In this document: piece by piece, positions 49,881 through 57,760 of the stretch
Layout of the letters: each line of letters begins with the position of its first letter
Numbering within the stretch: position 1 is the stretch's first letter
NCBI GenBank assembly: GCA_009773165.1
Contig: WOUZ01000001.1
Span: 496,001-560,000 of the forward strand
Direction of reading: 5' to 3'
DNA: 64,000 nt
DNA from: Bacteroidota bacterium
Lineage (GTDB): Bacteria > Bacteroidota > Bacteroidia > Bacteroidales > F082
Notes under the pieces: generated by a model
What the model was told of the DNA's origin: nothing
Seen by the model: only the letters and a program-made list of their open reading frames with translations
The model's database searches: none
Position numbers and translations under genes: made by a program

Positions 49881-49919
49881 TAAAATAAAAATGGAGGGGC
49901 GGTCATCCCGTATCCCTCC
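49881..49919 (-). terminator. Terminator of the leftward element operon
   Basis: On the minus strand GGAGGG (49919-49914) pairs with CCCTCC (49898-49893) with an inner CGG/CCG pairing, followed by ATTTTTATTTT. It ends the transcription unit that includes the tape-measure gene. A smaller CGTGT/ACACG hairpin lies just upstream at about 49931-49946. Confidence 0.72.
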
Positions 49920-49977
49920 TAAGCTCTTTAACGTGTTGCAGTACACGACCTTTCAGTAATGCAAAGATAATATTGAA

Positions 49978-50172
49978 TTATACCTCTTTACCCTTGCTCC
50001 CTTCCTCTTTTGCTTTTTCAATATACTCTAGATAGGATTTAACTTCCGGACTTACTTCGTTCGGTTTTATTTCCTTTTTCTGATTGATTAATTCCTCACT
50101 CATGTTTTTTAACTTTTCTTCGATAGCCAAGGCCACCACTAAATCCATGAGTACTTTCTGTTCTTGTGCCAT
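49978..50172 (-). CDS. Small charged protein of unknown function
   Basis: The 64-residue protein (MAQEQKVLMDLVVALAIEEK onward) is helical and rich in Glu and Lys, with no recognised family. It is the last gene of the leftward operon, 18 bases after the 215-codon gene. A strong terminator follows its stop after about 60 bases. Confidence 0.6.
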   Translation of the reverse strand: MAQEQKVLMDLVVALAIEEKLKNMSEELINQKKEIKPNEVSPEVKSYLEYIEKAKEEGSKGKEV

Positions 50173-50190
50173 TTTTTTACTTATTTAGAA

Positions 50191-50838
50191 TTATTCTTTA
50201 TAATTAATTATCCGTAAAGCCTTCTCAAAGTTTAAGGGGATGTATTCAAACCTGTTTGTAACCGGGTCGAACTTCGCTATTTCCTTTGAAAGTAATAGCT
50301 CTGGGTTTCCAATTATTACATTTTTGAAATACTTCTCACTAACCTGAATGTACTTGTTAACAGCGTCCATAATTTCAAGTTGGGCCTGATAAGCTTTCTT
50401 ACTTGCTTCACTGGATAATACAATGCTGTTTTTTTTGTATATATCAACCTTTGCATCATCCGTAACAGAACAGACCCCATCTTCAAACTTAAAACTAACA
50501 GCTTGTTTTAGAGCCTCTTTTATCGTTTGAACCTCTTCAAAAAACACATTCATGTGGCTAACCATGTTCATTTTCATAGTCTCAACAATACTAAAGCCTT
50601 TGACGTTCAAGTTTTTAATATCTTGATCCATAAGATCATAATATCTTGACCTGATTGCCTTTTCGTTCGATAGCTGCCTAAAGTTCTCGTTTGAAAGCTT
50701 TTCATTAAAGTACCGTTCAAATGTAGCGGCAAACTCATTTACTTTTCTTGCTTCATTTTCAAGAAAGGTAATTTTTTCATTTACTGATTGTTCGTCTGTG
50801 TAAACAATCTCATCCTGCTTAATTTCCTTCTTTTTCAT
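50191..50838 (-). CDS. Unknown protein downstream of the tape-measure-like gene
   Basis: This 215-residue, mostly helical protein (MKKKEIKQDEIVYTDEQSVN onward) has no signal peptide or membrane segment and no family I recognise. It is encoded 35 bases after the tape-measure-like gene on the same strand. In tailed phages the next gene is often a distal tail protein, but nothing in this sequence confirms that. A long N-terminal helical region (about 15-110) suggests a coiled coil. Confidence 0.6.
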   Translation of the reverse strand: MKKKEIKQDEIVYTDEQSVNEKITFLENEARKVNEFAATFERYFNEKLSNENFRQLSNEKAIRSRYYDLMDQDIKNLNVKGFSIVETMKMNMVSHMNVFFEEVQTIKEALKQAVSFKFEDGVCSVTDDAKVDIYKKNSIVLSSEASKKAYQAQLEIMDAVNKYIQVSEKYFKNVIIGNPELLLSKEIAKFDPVTNRFEYIPLNFEKALRIINYKE

Positions 50839-50873
50839 GTCCTTCTTTTTATAAATTGTTAAAAATTAATTTG

Positions 50874-53800
50874 TTATTCTCCCCCGTTTGCCCTTATTGT
50901 ATTAGACGCACTACTTTTACCACCCTGCAGAATGTTCTTAATGTCAACTAACAAATCCAGTTTTTGAAGCCTACTATTAAAGCGCGTGTTTGCGGCAATT
51001 TCTGAAAGGTGCATTAGTTGCTCATCCATCAAAGCCAATGCATGTGCCTGATTGATTCTCATAGCGTTTATTTGGCCTACCAATAGCCCGGCCGTCTGTT
51101 CAGTTACTCCCTTGACTTGTCCGGAAAGTGAATTAGCATCTAAAGAGCTTCCAAGTGGTTTACCTGTGATACCTTGAACAAATTGATTAAGAAATTCATA
51201 ATCTTTTCCAGATTGTTCAATAAGCGCACCTGCAAGTGATTGAAAGTCTATAGCGTCTTGCTCTGTGAATCCATCAGCATCATTACTCATTCCATAAAAA
51301 ATGTCCATCAACCAATCTAATCTTGGCATCAAAGTCTTAACAACAAAAGCATTGACCAAAGCTTTTATTATGAGGTCTTCAAGGGTTCCAGCAAAATCAG
51401 CGGCGGCTCTTTTACCTTCCATAAAGCCCTCTATCAGTTCATCTGCAAGACTATCAGCAAGGCCGCCAATTATTTCATTTTTAAGCTGTTCATTCAATTG
51501 TTTGATTCTTTCCTGAGCATCTTCAATGGAGGCTAGGTATTGCATTGCAAGATCATATTGTTCTTGACTTATAAGGCCCACAGCAAAAGCTTCTTTCAAT
51601 GCTTTTGCAGCATCCTGTGTCTTGTATACAGCTTTCAGGTAGTCAATGTCAAACTGGACTCGAACGTTTTTAGGGCCTTTATCAAGGTCGAATTTTAAGT
51701 TTTCAAAATCCTGAGAAACTTCCTGAATTGAGTTTCGTAATGCAGCAATGGAACCATCAAAACCCGCTCCAATAGATACCTCATCCAGTACCTTCAATTG
51801 CTTATCCAGTTCAGTTGTTATCGTTTCAAGATTTAAAGAAAGTTGCCTGTTATACTCAGCTCTGGCCTCTTCAACCTTTGCAATTTGCTTTTGCATTCCA
51901 AACTGTTTATCCAGTGCATCTGCTATTGAGAAAAATATTTGAGTTGCACCCTGAAAGACATTGCCGGAGTATATTTGTGATAATCCATCTGCTACATTAA
52001 TCAACCGATCAACAATTACCCTACTTTTCTCATCAACATCTCCCATCATTCCAGAGACCTGTTGCAATGAATTAATTGCAAAGCCTAAGGCCTTTACAAA
52101 ATCCTCTCTTTCCCCTCCTTCCTTTAAGGCCTTATTAATTAGCTCAATGATGCTTTTTATTTTTAGTAATTCTTCAGATTGCTCCCCGGTAACTGAGAAA
52201 ATTGCAAGGTTAACAGCCAGTGACTTGTTTAGTGATTCAAGATACTGACTTACTTCATTACCACTGAAACTTGTAATCAGTTTTTTGGATTCTTCCTCCT
52301 TAGCCTTCAAAATTGTATCAGCCAGCTCTTTGTTTCCATTGTTTAAGGCGATTTTAATATTTTTATCAAAATCAGTTACAAGGTCATTAAGCTGATGCTT
52401 AAAGCTTTTGTACCTCTCAACCAGGTCATCATAATTCTTATTACCCGACTTCTTGTTGTACTGATCCTTTTGCCTTTCAAGTTCGTCAAGTGCCTCTTTC
52501 GCTATCTTTTTAGCGTCTTCATTTTCTGCTTTTTCAGAGGCAATATTCAGAAGCCTTTTTTTCTCTGCATAGGTTTCATTAAAATCAATCTTTTCTTGAA
52601 GATACCCGGCATAATTTGCAAGCAGTTGTTTTGTAAGTTCCTTTTCATCCCGGATTGTTTTCTCCTTTTCTGAGTCAATGATGTCCTGCTTTGCAGTGTC
52701 CAGATCCGTTTTGCCAGACGGCTTTGCCTGATCAAGAATTGACATCTTTTCCAACGTAGTTTTAGCAGCTTCAAGCTTTGCTGTCAATTCTTTTTCAAAG
52801 GTGTCAAGGGCCGTTGTTTTAACTTCTGTTGCGATATAGTCCCGGATTGTTTTGAGCTGCTTTTTCTGTTCATCAGTAATTCCCTTTTTCCCTTCAAGTT
52901 CTTTTGCCTGTTTTTCAAGAGACTCAATAAAGCTATTGCCTCCTTTGAGAAGGTCTTCGAACTCTGTTTTTGCACTTTCAGCTAAATCTGGTCTGTTTGC
53001 ATTGATCCAGTTGAAGTAATCCTGATAGAGTTTTTTTCTTTTTTCAAGCTGGTCAGAAAATGGGTCTTTCTTTGATGATTTTGATTCCTTAACCTCATAC
53101 TTTGAAAGCTCGTTTTTCTTTGCCTCAATCTCCTTGTTCAGAGCTAAAATTTCAGAACCTGATTTTGATTTATCCCTTTTCCCATTAAGTTCGGACAGCT
53201 CCTTTCCAAGTTTTTCAATAATACCAAGAGTTTCATCCCCTGCAAGGCCTAATTTTTTGAGGGTTTCACTTGCTGACTCCTCAGATTTAATTGCAAGGTC
53301 AGTAAGCTCTCTGAATTCCTTTTTTAGTACTTCTTGTTTATCAACAAGTTCAGTATAATCTGGATTTTCAATTGTAACAGAAGAAAGCAAAATACCTGTC
53401 TCTGGGTCTGTAATTCGCTGTGTTTTCTGATTTGGGGTGTTCATTAATTTCTGGTCAATCAATACCATTTCCCTTGTTTTTTCAGAGGCCAGAGATAAAG
53501 CGGCCAGAGATTTAGCCTTTTCAATTTGAGCATTAATAAATGCTTTTTTGTTATTGTTCAGGACACTCTCCGCGTCATTGACATTTCTTATTGAAATTCC
53601 TAAATCATCAAAGGCCTCCGCATTATCTCTTACAAACTTCTCCTTAGCCTTTAAATCGTCTCCAAGTAAAGAGTATTTTGCTGACAAAGTCTCAATAACA
53701 GAAATTGCCTTATATGCCTCATCAGCAACTTTTGCGGCAAACTCCTCCTGCTTTTTAGCTAGTTCTTTTTGCTTTGTTATGTACTTATCAATGTGTTTAA

Positions 53801-54671
53801 TAGCTACACCAATCAACACAGACGCGCCAAGTGTAACTGTACCAAGAAACATATTTGCTGCAATTGTAGAACCTCTGAAAGCCGTTGTTAGCGTGTCAAT
53901 TGTAGCTGCATATATCTGCTTTGCTTTCGATACAGTGTGAAGGATAAAAGGCTCATCTTTATTAAGTGTTTGTTGCACCTGTTGGAGTCCTATGGTGATC
54001 GCCATCAAAGATTGAACCCTAAGCATTATCTTCTGAAGGTTTTCATTTTCCCCGGCATACAGTCCCATTGCACCTTGAGCAGCTGCAAAACCTCCGGCTA
54101 TTCCGCTCAACCCTGAGATGATTCCTTTAAATGCAACCTGATCATCTGCAAGAACGGCGGCGGCGCGTCTAGCATCACTAATAGAATTTTTTAACCTACC
54201 GGCCTCCTCTTGTAAAGCCCTATAAGCATCTGTATCCCCCTGACCAGCGTCATACATTCTGGCAATTTCCTCTGTTACTTTCCTTAGCTGAGTTCTGAAT
54301 GATTCTAATGCATTATCATTTTGCTTTACAGCCTGTTGCATCTTATTCATTACTTCTATTTCGGCTTCAAGTTCTCTTTTGGCTTCTTTAGCAAGCTTAA
54401 TTATTTCATATTGAGCTTTCCCCGGGGCTAATGAAGCGGCTCGATCTTTCAGCTCCTTATATGTATTCTTAAGCCTTTCAACAGCCTCTTTTTGCTCAAA
54501 AACGGCCCGTGTAGAGCCAGCAAAAGCCTCATCTACACGCTTTCCTATTTGAGAGGCCTCATTTCCGGTCTGTTTTATTTTATCAATGCTTTGTTTAAGG
54601 GCCTTATCAAGCATACCAGTTTCTACAAGCATTTCAATAGATATAGACCCGCCTGTTGTTTCGTTATCCAT
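50874..54671 (-). CDS. Phage tail tape-measure-like protein
   Basis: The 1265-residue protein has the build of tape-measure proteins. A helical Lys/Glu-rich N-terminus (1-180) is followed by hydrophobic Gly/Ala segments (about 183-206 FKGIISGLSGIAGGFAAAQG and 268-292). A run QKIMLRVQSLMAITIGLQQVQ (213-233) resembles Bacteroidota phage tape-measure proteins. Very long coiled coils occupy about 300-830, and further helices run to the end. If each residue sets about 0.15 nm, the tail would be near 190 nm, which is inference. It is the only large structural gene in the element. Confidence 0.75.
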   Translation of the reverse strand: MDNETTGGSISIEMLVETGMLDKALKQSIDKIKQTGNEASQIGKRVDEAFAGSTRAVFEQKEAVERLKNTYKELKDRAASLAPGKAQYEIIKLAKEAKRELEAEIEVMNKMQQAVKQNDNALESFRTQLRKVTEEIARMYDAGQGDTDAYRALQEEAGRLKNSISDARRAAAVLADDQVAFKGIISGLSGIAGGFAAAQGAMGLYAGENENLQKIMLRVQSLMAITIGLQQVQQTLNKDEPFILHTVSKAKQIYAATIDTLTTAFRGSTIAANMFLGTVTLGASVLIGVAIKHIDKYITKQKELAKKQEEFAAKVADEAYKAISVIETLSAKYSLLGDDLKAKEKFVRDNAEAFDDLGISIRNVNDAESVLNNNKKAFINAQIEKAKSLAALSLASEKTREMVLIDQKLMNTPNQKTQRITDPETGILLSSVTIENPDYTELVDKQEVLKKEFRELTDLAIKSEESASETLKKLGLAGDETLGIIEKLGKELSELNGKRDKSKSGSEILALNKEIEAKKNELSKYEVKESKSSKKDPFSDQLEKRKKLYQDYFNWINANRPDLAESAKTEFEDLLKGGNSFIESLEKQAKELEGKKGITDEQKKQLKTIRDYIATEVKTTALDTFEKELTAKLEAAKTTLEKMSILDQAKPSGKTDLDTAKQDIIDSEKEKTIRDEKELTKQLLANYAGYLQEKIDFNETYAEKKRLLNIASEKAENEDAKKIAKEALDELERQKDQYNKKSGNKNYDDLVERYKSFKHQLNDLVTDFDKNIKIALNNGNKELADTILKAKEEESKKLITSFSGNEVSQYLESLNKSLAVNLAIFSVTGEQSEELLKIKSIIELINKALKEGGEREDFVKALGFAINSLQQVSGMMGDVDEKSRVIVDRLINVADGLSQIYSGNVFQGATQIFFSIADALDKQFGMQKQIAKVEEARAEYNRQLSLNLETITTELDKQLKVLDEVSIGAGFDGSIAALRNSIQEVSQDFENLKFDLDKGPKNVRVQFDIDYLKAVYKTQDAAKALKEAFAVGLISQEQYDLAMQYLASIEDAQERIKQLNEQLKNEIIGGLADSLADELIEGFMEGKRAAADFAGTLEDLIIKALVNAFVVKTLMPRLDWLMDIFYGMSNDADGFTEQDAIDFQSLAGALIEQSGKDYEFLNQFVQGITGKPLGSSLDANSLSGQVKGVTEQTAGLLVGQINAMRINQAHALALMDEQLMHLSEIAANTRFNSRLQKLDLLVDIKNILQGGKSSASNTIRANGGE

Positions 54672-54713
54672 TTTTTTAATCTTTATTTGTTAATAACCTG
54701 TTCATAACCTTCG

Positions 54714-54734
54714 CCCGTATTATAATAATACGGG
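54714..54734. promoter_or_regulatory. Shared palindrome, copy 2 (extended to 21 bp)
   Basis: CCGTATTATAATAATACGG (with one further C and G outside) is a perfect palindrome with 9-bp arms and a TAA centre. It lies 43 bases upstream of the tape-measure-like start. The inner 17 bases equal 49128-49144. There is no T run on the minus side, so it is more likely an operator than a terminator. Confidence 0.7.
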
Positions 54735-54756
54735 AAAAAAACCGCGCGCAATTTTT

Positions 54757-54937
54757 AAAAATCAGTGAATATCCGGGTTTTCCTTTTTTCTGATTTTTAT
54801 ATATCATACATTTTTGATAAAAAACCGTTCCCAGGGACTTCGCGGGCAACAAAGTTTTATACCCCGGGACGGTTTTAGATTTTTGATAATTTGAAATTGA
54901 TAAATTCGCCAAAAACTCAAAATTTTTAATTTTGAGT
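54757..54937. other. Gene-free region with three stem-loops
   Basis: Three inverted repeats lie here: AAAAATCAG with CTGATTTTT (54757-54798); AAAACCGTTCCCAGGG with CCCCGGGACGGTTTT (54821-54876), GC-rich and followed by T6 on the minus strand; and ACTCAAAATT with AATTTTGAGT (54915-54937), followed by T5 on the minus strand. The last two could end leftward transcription from the 308-codon gene. The middle one could also be a small structured RNA. The only open frame (138 codons, minus) has no coding character. Confidence 0.6.
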
Positions 54938-54989
54938 AGTATCCAGTATTTTAATATTAATGTATTATTGTATTTAAGTATTTTTAATG

Positions 54990-55086
54990 ATGTACCTAAC
55001 CATGTACCGTTCATGTACCCTATCATGTACCGTTCATGTACCGTTGATGTACCTGTATTAATGATGTACCCTATTAATGATGTACC
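54990..55086. repeat. Iteron-like array: eight ATGTACC copies
   Basis: ATGTACC starts at 54990, 55002, 55013, 55025, 55036, 55047, 55064 and 55080. The steps are 12, 11, 12, 11, 11, 17 and 16 bases, close to one and one-and-a-half helical turns. Three copies share the longer TTAATGATGTACC. The array ends 5 bases before the 308-codon gene's stop and borders an AT-rich tract, as in an iteron-type origin or an operator array. Confidence 0.8.
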
Positions 55087-55091
55087 GTTCA

Positions 55092-56018
55092 TTATTTTTC
55101 AGTTAATTGGTTGAATAGTTTCAATGCCTCATCTTGCTTTTTGGAATTGTCAGCTTTCAACTTTGTTTCTGCAAAAAGCCTTGCAATTTCGATAGTGTCT
55201 ACACTTGTTGATAGAAGAAAAAAATTTGTGTTTGGTAGAATGAATCTGCCAGTAAGGAAACCTCTTTCTGCAAGTCTGCTAAGTAGCTTCTCAAATGTCT
55301 TTCTTTTTGCTATTTGCTCAATGCGTGTCAATAATTCAGAGGTCTCAATCTTTTTAAAGACATCGTTTGATTTACATCCTGACATGCGAAGTAGAATTGT
55401 TTTCTTGAAAGTCTTCAGGTAGCCATGTTTCCTTCCTTGCAATGATCGTAATGCAATGTAAGCAGCCAAAAGATCCGGAGCCGGTGGTTCTTTAAAGAAG
55501 TCGTACATCAATGTAAGTTTTAGTGATGCAGTGACATCTTTACCATGTTTCTTTTCAAATGCTTTTTGTGAGGTAATTATTTTTTCATAAACTGAATGAC
55601 AATATTCTATTTGATCCGCTTTCAAATAGAAGCTAAGCTTTGAAAAATCCCAAGCATTGTTATAAGCATTGCTTTTGATAAATCGCTGAATAGAATCAAT
55701 TTCCCATCCTTCGGGACTAAAACTATCCCCATCACTTGTAAAGCCCATTGTTTCATCGTTTATCTCCAGTTTGCCAGCCTCTACAGCTTTACTGGCTGCT
55801 TTCATAAAGCTATCTGGTAAACGTTTTCTATAGAACAAATAAAGGGCCTGCCTAGAGATTGTAGCTTCATCGTACTTGGCGTAATTGAGTGCGAAATTTG
55901 CAATCCCGAAAGATATAATGTTGGAAACAATCTGTTTGGTTTTGCTTTCGTCCGCTGTAAGTAAACCTTGGATCATGTTCAATGGAAAGATTATATATTC
56001 AATTTTTTGCCCGCTCAT
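55092..56018 (-). CDS. Winged-helix-like protein A, possible replication or regulatory factor
   Basis: This 308-residue protein has no named family. The N-terminus (FPLNMIQGLL) and the segment AYIALRSLQG (186-195) to RMSG (211-214) match the 229-residue protein encoded at 56601-57290, so the two are distant paralogues. Residues 183-270 look like a winged helix: a first helix LLAAYIALRSL, a turn TILLRMSG, a recognition-like helix TFEKLLSRLAERGFLTG and a wing FILPNTNFFLLS. The iteron array begins 5 bases past its stop, which makes a DNA-binding role plausible but unproven. Confidence 0.55.
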   Translation of the reverse strand: MSGQKIEYIIFPLNMIQGLLTADESKTKQIVSNIISFGIANFALNYAKYDEATISRQALYLFYRKRLPDSFMKAASKAVEAGKLEINDETMGFTSDGDSFSPEGWEIDSIQRFIKSNAYNNAWDFSKLSFYLKADQIEYCHSVYEKIITSQKAFEKKHGKDVTASLKLTLMYDFFKEPPAPDLLAAYIALRSLQGRKHGYLKTFKKTILLRMSGCKSNDVFKKIETSELLTRIEQIAKRKTFEKLLSRLAERGFLTGRFILPNTNFFLLSTSVDTIEIARLFAETKLKADNSKKQDEALKLFNQLTEK

Positions 56019-56116
56019 TGTCTAAAGTCTTTTTAAGGGTTCTCAATTATTTTGAGATGTAATTTTATCCAGCCGTCCATCTTAGTATAGGTGTAAATTT
56101 GAGTTAAGTCGTATCA

Positions 56117-56584
56117 TTATAAAAGTTTGATTTTAAGTCCATATGCTTCACCAAGAAGTGCAATATTCTTTTTGAACTCTGGTAATAATTTGAATGATGC
56201 ACTGGTTAGTACATCCCGACCCTTAGCCTCAACAAAAACCGCGTAATTCATTCCGGCAACCAGTACCCCAATGATAACACCTCCCCCTGATTGACTTTGT
56301 GCAATACGGTCAGCAAGCGACATCCCAGTTTTTACACCTTCAGCTGCTCCTGAAAAAAAACTATTGATTTCCTTTCCATCTTGATAAAGAACATATCCAA
56401 TAGAGCCGCGAAGGTGACCTGTTTGATCCTTAAAACCAATGTCCGGAGGGATGTTCTTTGCATGTAGAACAGCCGCTTTAAAAGCTCTATCAATAGCCTC
56501 AATAACATGGAGTATCGCATCTTCTTTTGCTTTTTCCATATACTCCCTAAGAGCTGCTTCATTGAATTTAACTTTAATAGGCAT
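56117..56584 (-). CDS. HK97-gp10-like phage head-tail connector or tail protein
   Basis: The 155-residue protein has the layout of gp10-like neck/tail-completion proteins: a basic N-terminal helix (1-45), DQTGHLRGSIGYVLYQDG (53-70), then GMNYAVFVEAKGRDVLTSA (111-129) and a C-terminal helix. In phages such proteins lie between portal and tail genes. Here no portal or head gene is nearby, and both neighbours are winged-helix-like genes. It is separated from the next gene upstream by 16 bases. Confidence 0.65.
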   Translation of the reverse strand: MPIKVKFNEAALREYMEKAKEDAILHVIEAIDRAFKAAVLHAKNIPPDIGFKDQTGHLRGSIGYVLYQDGKEINSFFSGAAEGVKTGMSLADRIAQSQSGGGVIIGVLVAGMNYAVFVEAKGRDVLTSASFKLLPEFKKNIALLGEAYGLKIKLL

Positions 56585-56600
56585 CTTGCTTATTTTTTAG

Positions 56601-57290
56601 TTAATGACCCATCATTCTAATTTTCTCCAAGGCTTTTAAATATGCCTCTTTCTCCTTATGCTTCAAATAGGCTCTTTTGGCCTTTTCCCTGCGTTTTTCA
56701 GCTTCAAATACCAAAGCATCGAGTTCCATTTTAAAGCTCACATAAAAGCCGCGTGTGTGCCTGCTATAGGTTTTTAAACCCCAATTATCAACCAATGCAT
56801 CTTTAAGCCTCCTTATCTTGTAGGGTGTGGCATATTCAAAAATCTCTTTACTTAATTGGTCGTACTCTTCAACTGATTTTGCCTTACCGTCCATTCTTGA
56901 CAGTAAATAAAGGTTGTCAATCTTAACAAATGACTGTTCACCAACAATTGATTTAAGGGCGCAATAAGCCAAAAAAACAGCGCTCTCAAACGGGGTTTTT
57001 TCTTTGTTATAGTAATCCCAAAATACACTAAGTGAAATACCAGTTACAGGGCCTTTCCCGGGGACGGTCTCAGATATCGTCTTTCCTTTAGCCGGGCTGA
57101 AATTGGTAACATTGAAATACTTTATTGTTGCCTTTATTCTTTGTGAATCAGAACCCTCATTGAGCTTTAAGGAATAGGTAAATAAGGCATAGTGAAAGAT
57201 ATTCTCCAGAACCATGTCCTTTTCTGACAAAAATCCCGCTAACAGCTGAACCGGAAAGTTCAAATACCTCTCATCCCTACTATTCTCCAT
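56601..57290 (-). CDS. Winged-helix-like protein B, paralogue of the protein at 55092
   Basis: Using the ATG at 57290 the protein has 229 residues; the frame extends to 57338 but deeper into the VRR-NUC gene. It shares with the 308-residue protein an N-terminal FPVQLLAGFLS (12-22), AYCALKSIVG (109-118), SRMDG (131-135) and a helix-plus-wing YKIRRLKDALVDNWGLKTYS followed by GFYVSF (157-186). The C-terminus is a charged helix. It overlaps the VRR-NUC gene by 11 bases. A DNA-binding role, possibly in replication or regulation, is inferred from the fold pattern. Confidence 0.55.
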   Translation of the reverse strand: MENSRDERYLNFPVQLLAGFLSEKDMVLENIFHYALFTYSLKLNEGSDSQRIKATIKYFNVTNFSPAKGKTISETVPGKGPVTGISLSVFWDYYNKEKTPFESAVFLAYCALKSIVGEQSFVKIDNLYLLSRMDGKAKSVEEYDQLSKEIFEYATPYKIRRLKDALVDNWGLKTYSRHTRGFYVSFKMELDALVFEAEKRREKAKRAYLKHKEKEAYLKALEKIRMMGH

Positions 57291-57672
57291 GCTGTTGTAT
57301 TTTAGTTCTAAGCTCATCCCTAAATGAGGCAATGTCATGAGTAATTAAAAATATGCCTCCTGTGCTTTCAATGGCTTGCTTTGTGGTTATTTGAGCCTCA
57401 CTAAGGATATCTGTACCGTTCTTTACTTCAATACCGTAAAAACGTCCATTTAACACTGCTATAACATCAGGAGTGCCCGGATCTGTTACCCCTTTACGCC
57501 AAAACCCTTTATCCGGATCGTAAAAACCTGAGACGTTTACTCTTGTGGCCCATCCTCCAAGCCTTCTTATATGCCTGATAACCTCAACAGTTAGTTCGTT
57601 TGTTGAGTGGTCAACAGGTGGCCTTGGTTTACGCCTACGCTTATCGAAAGGTATTTGAAGTTGCTCACTCAT
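57280..57672 (-). CDS. VRR-NUC domain nuclease
   Basis: This 130-residue stand-alone PD-(D/E)xK nuclease of the VRR-NUC type is common in phages and their relatives. The active-site residues are visible: GTPDV with Asp69, IEVK with Glu82 and Lys84, and SEAQ with Gln94. The N-terminal basic stretch KRRRKPRP may touch DNA. A Holliday-junction or flap-type substrate is likely for the family but is not shown here. Paired ACTCsGA repeats lie directly upstream (57699-57749). Confidence 0.87.
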   Translation of the reverse strand: MSEQLQIPFDKRRRKPRPPVDHSTNELTVEVIRHIRRLGGWATRVNVSGFYDPDKGFWRKGVTDPGTPDVIAVLNGRFYGIEVKNGTDILSEAQITTKQAIESTGGIFLITHDIASFRDELRTKIQQHGE

Positions 57673-57698
57673 TATCTGCTATTTATGCCTTTTAATAG

Positions 57699-57749
57699 AC
57701 TCGGAAAACTCGGATTTTGTTTTTTATTAAACTCCGAAAACTCCGATTT
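57699..57749. repeat. Paired 19-bp repeats upstream of the VRR-NUC gene
   Basis: ACTCGGAAAACTCGGATTT (57699-57717) and ACTCCGAAAACTCCGATTT (57731-57749) match at 17 of 19 bases with a 32-bp period. Each contains two ACTCsGA units. They fill the gap between the helix-turn-helix gene stop and the nuclease start, so they are candidate operators. Confidence 0.65.
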
Positions 57750-57760
57750 CTAAGTTCCTG

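Noticed and set aside
54990-55086. Possible CRISPR array
   Set aside because: The repeated unit is only 7 bases with steps of 11-17 bases and no unique spacers, and no cas genes occur in the window.
54676-55092. 138-codon minus-strand frame covering the iteron array
   Set aside because: Its first third is the translated repeat array and the rest covers three hairpins. It shows no coding character or start context, so it is treated as non-coding.
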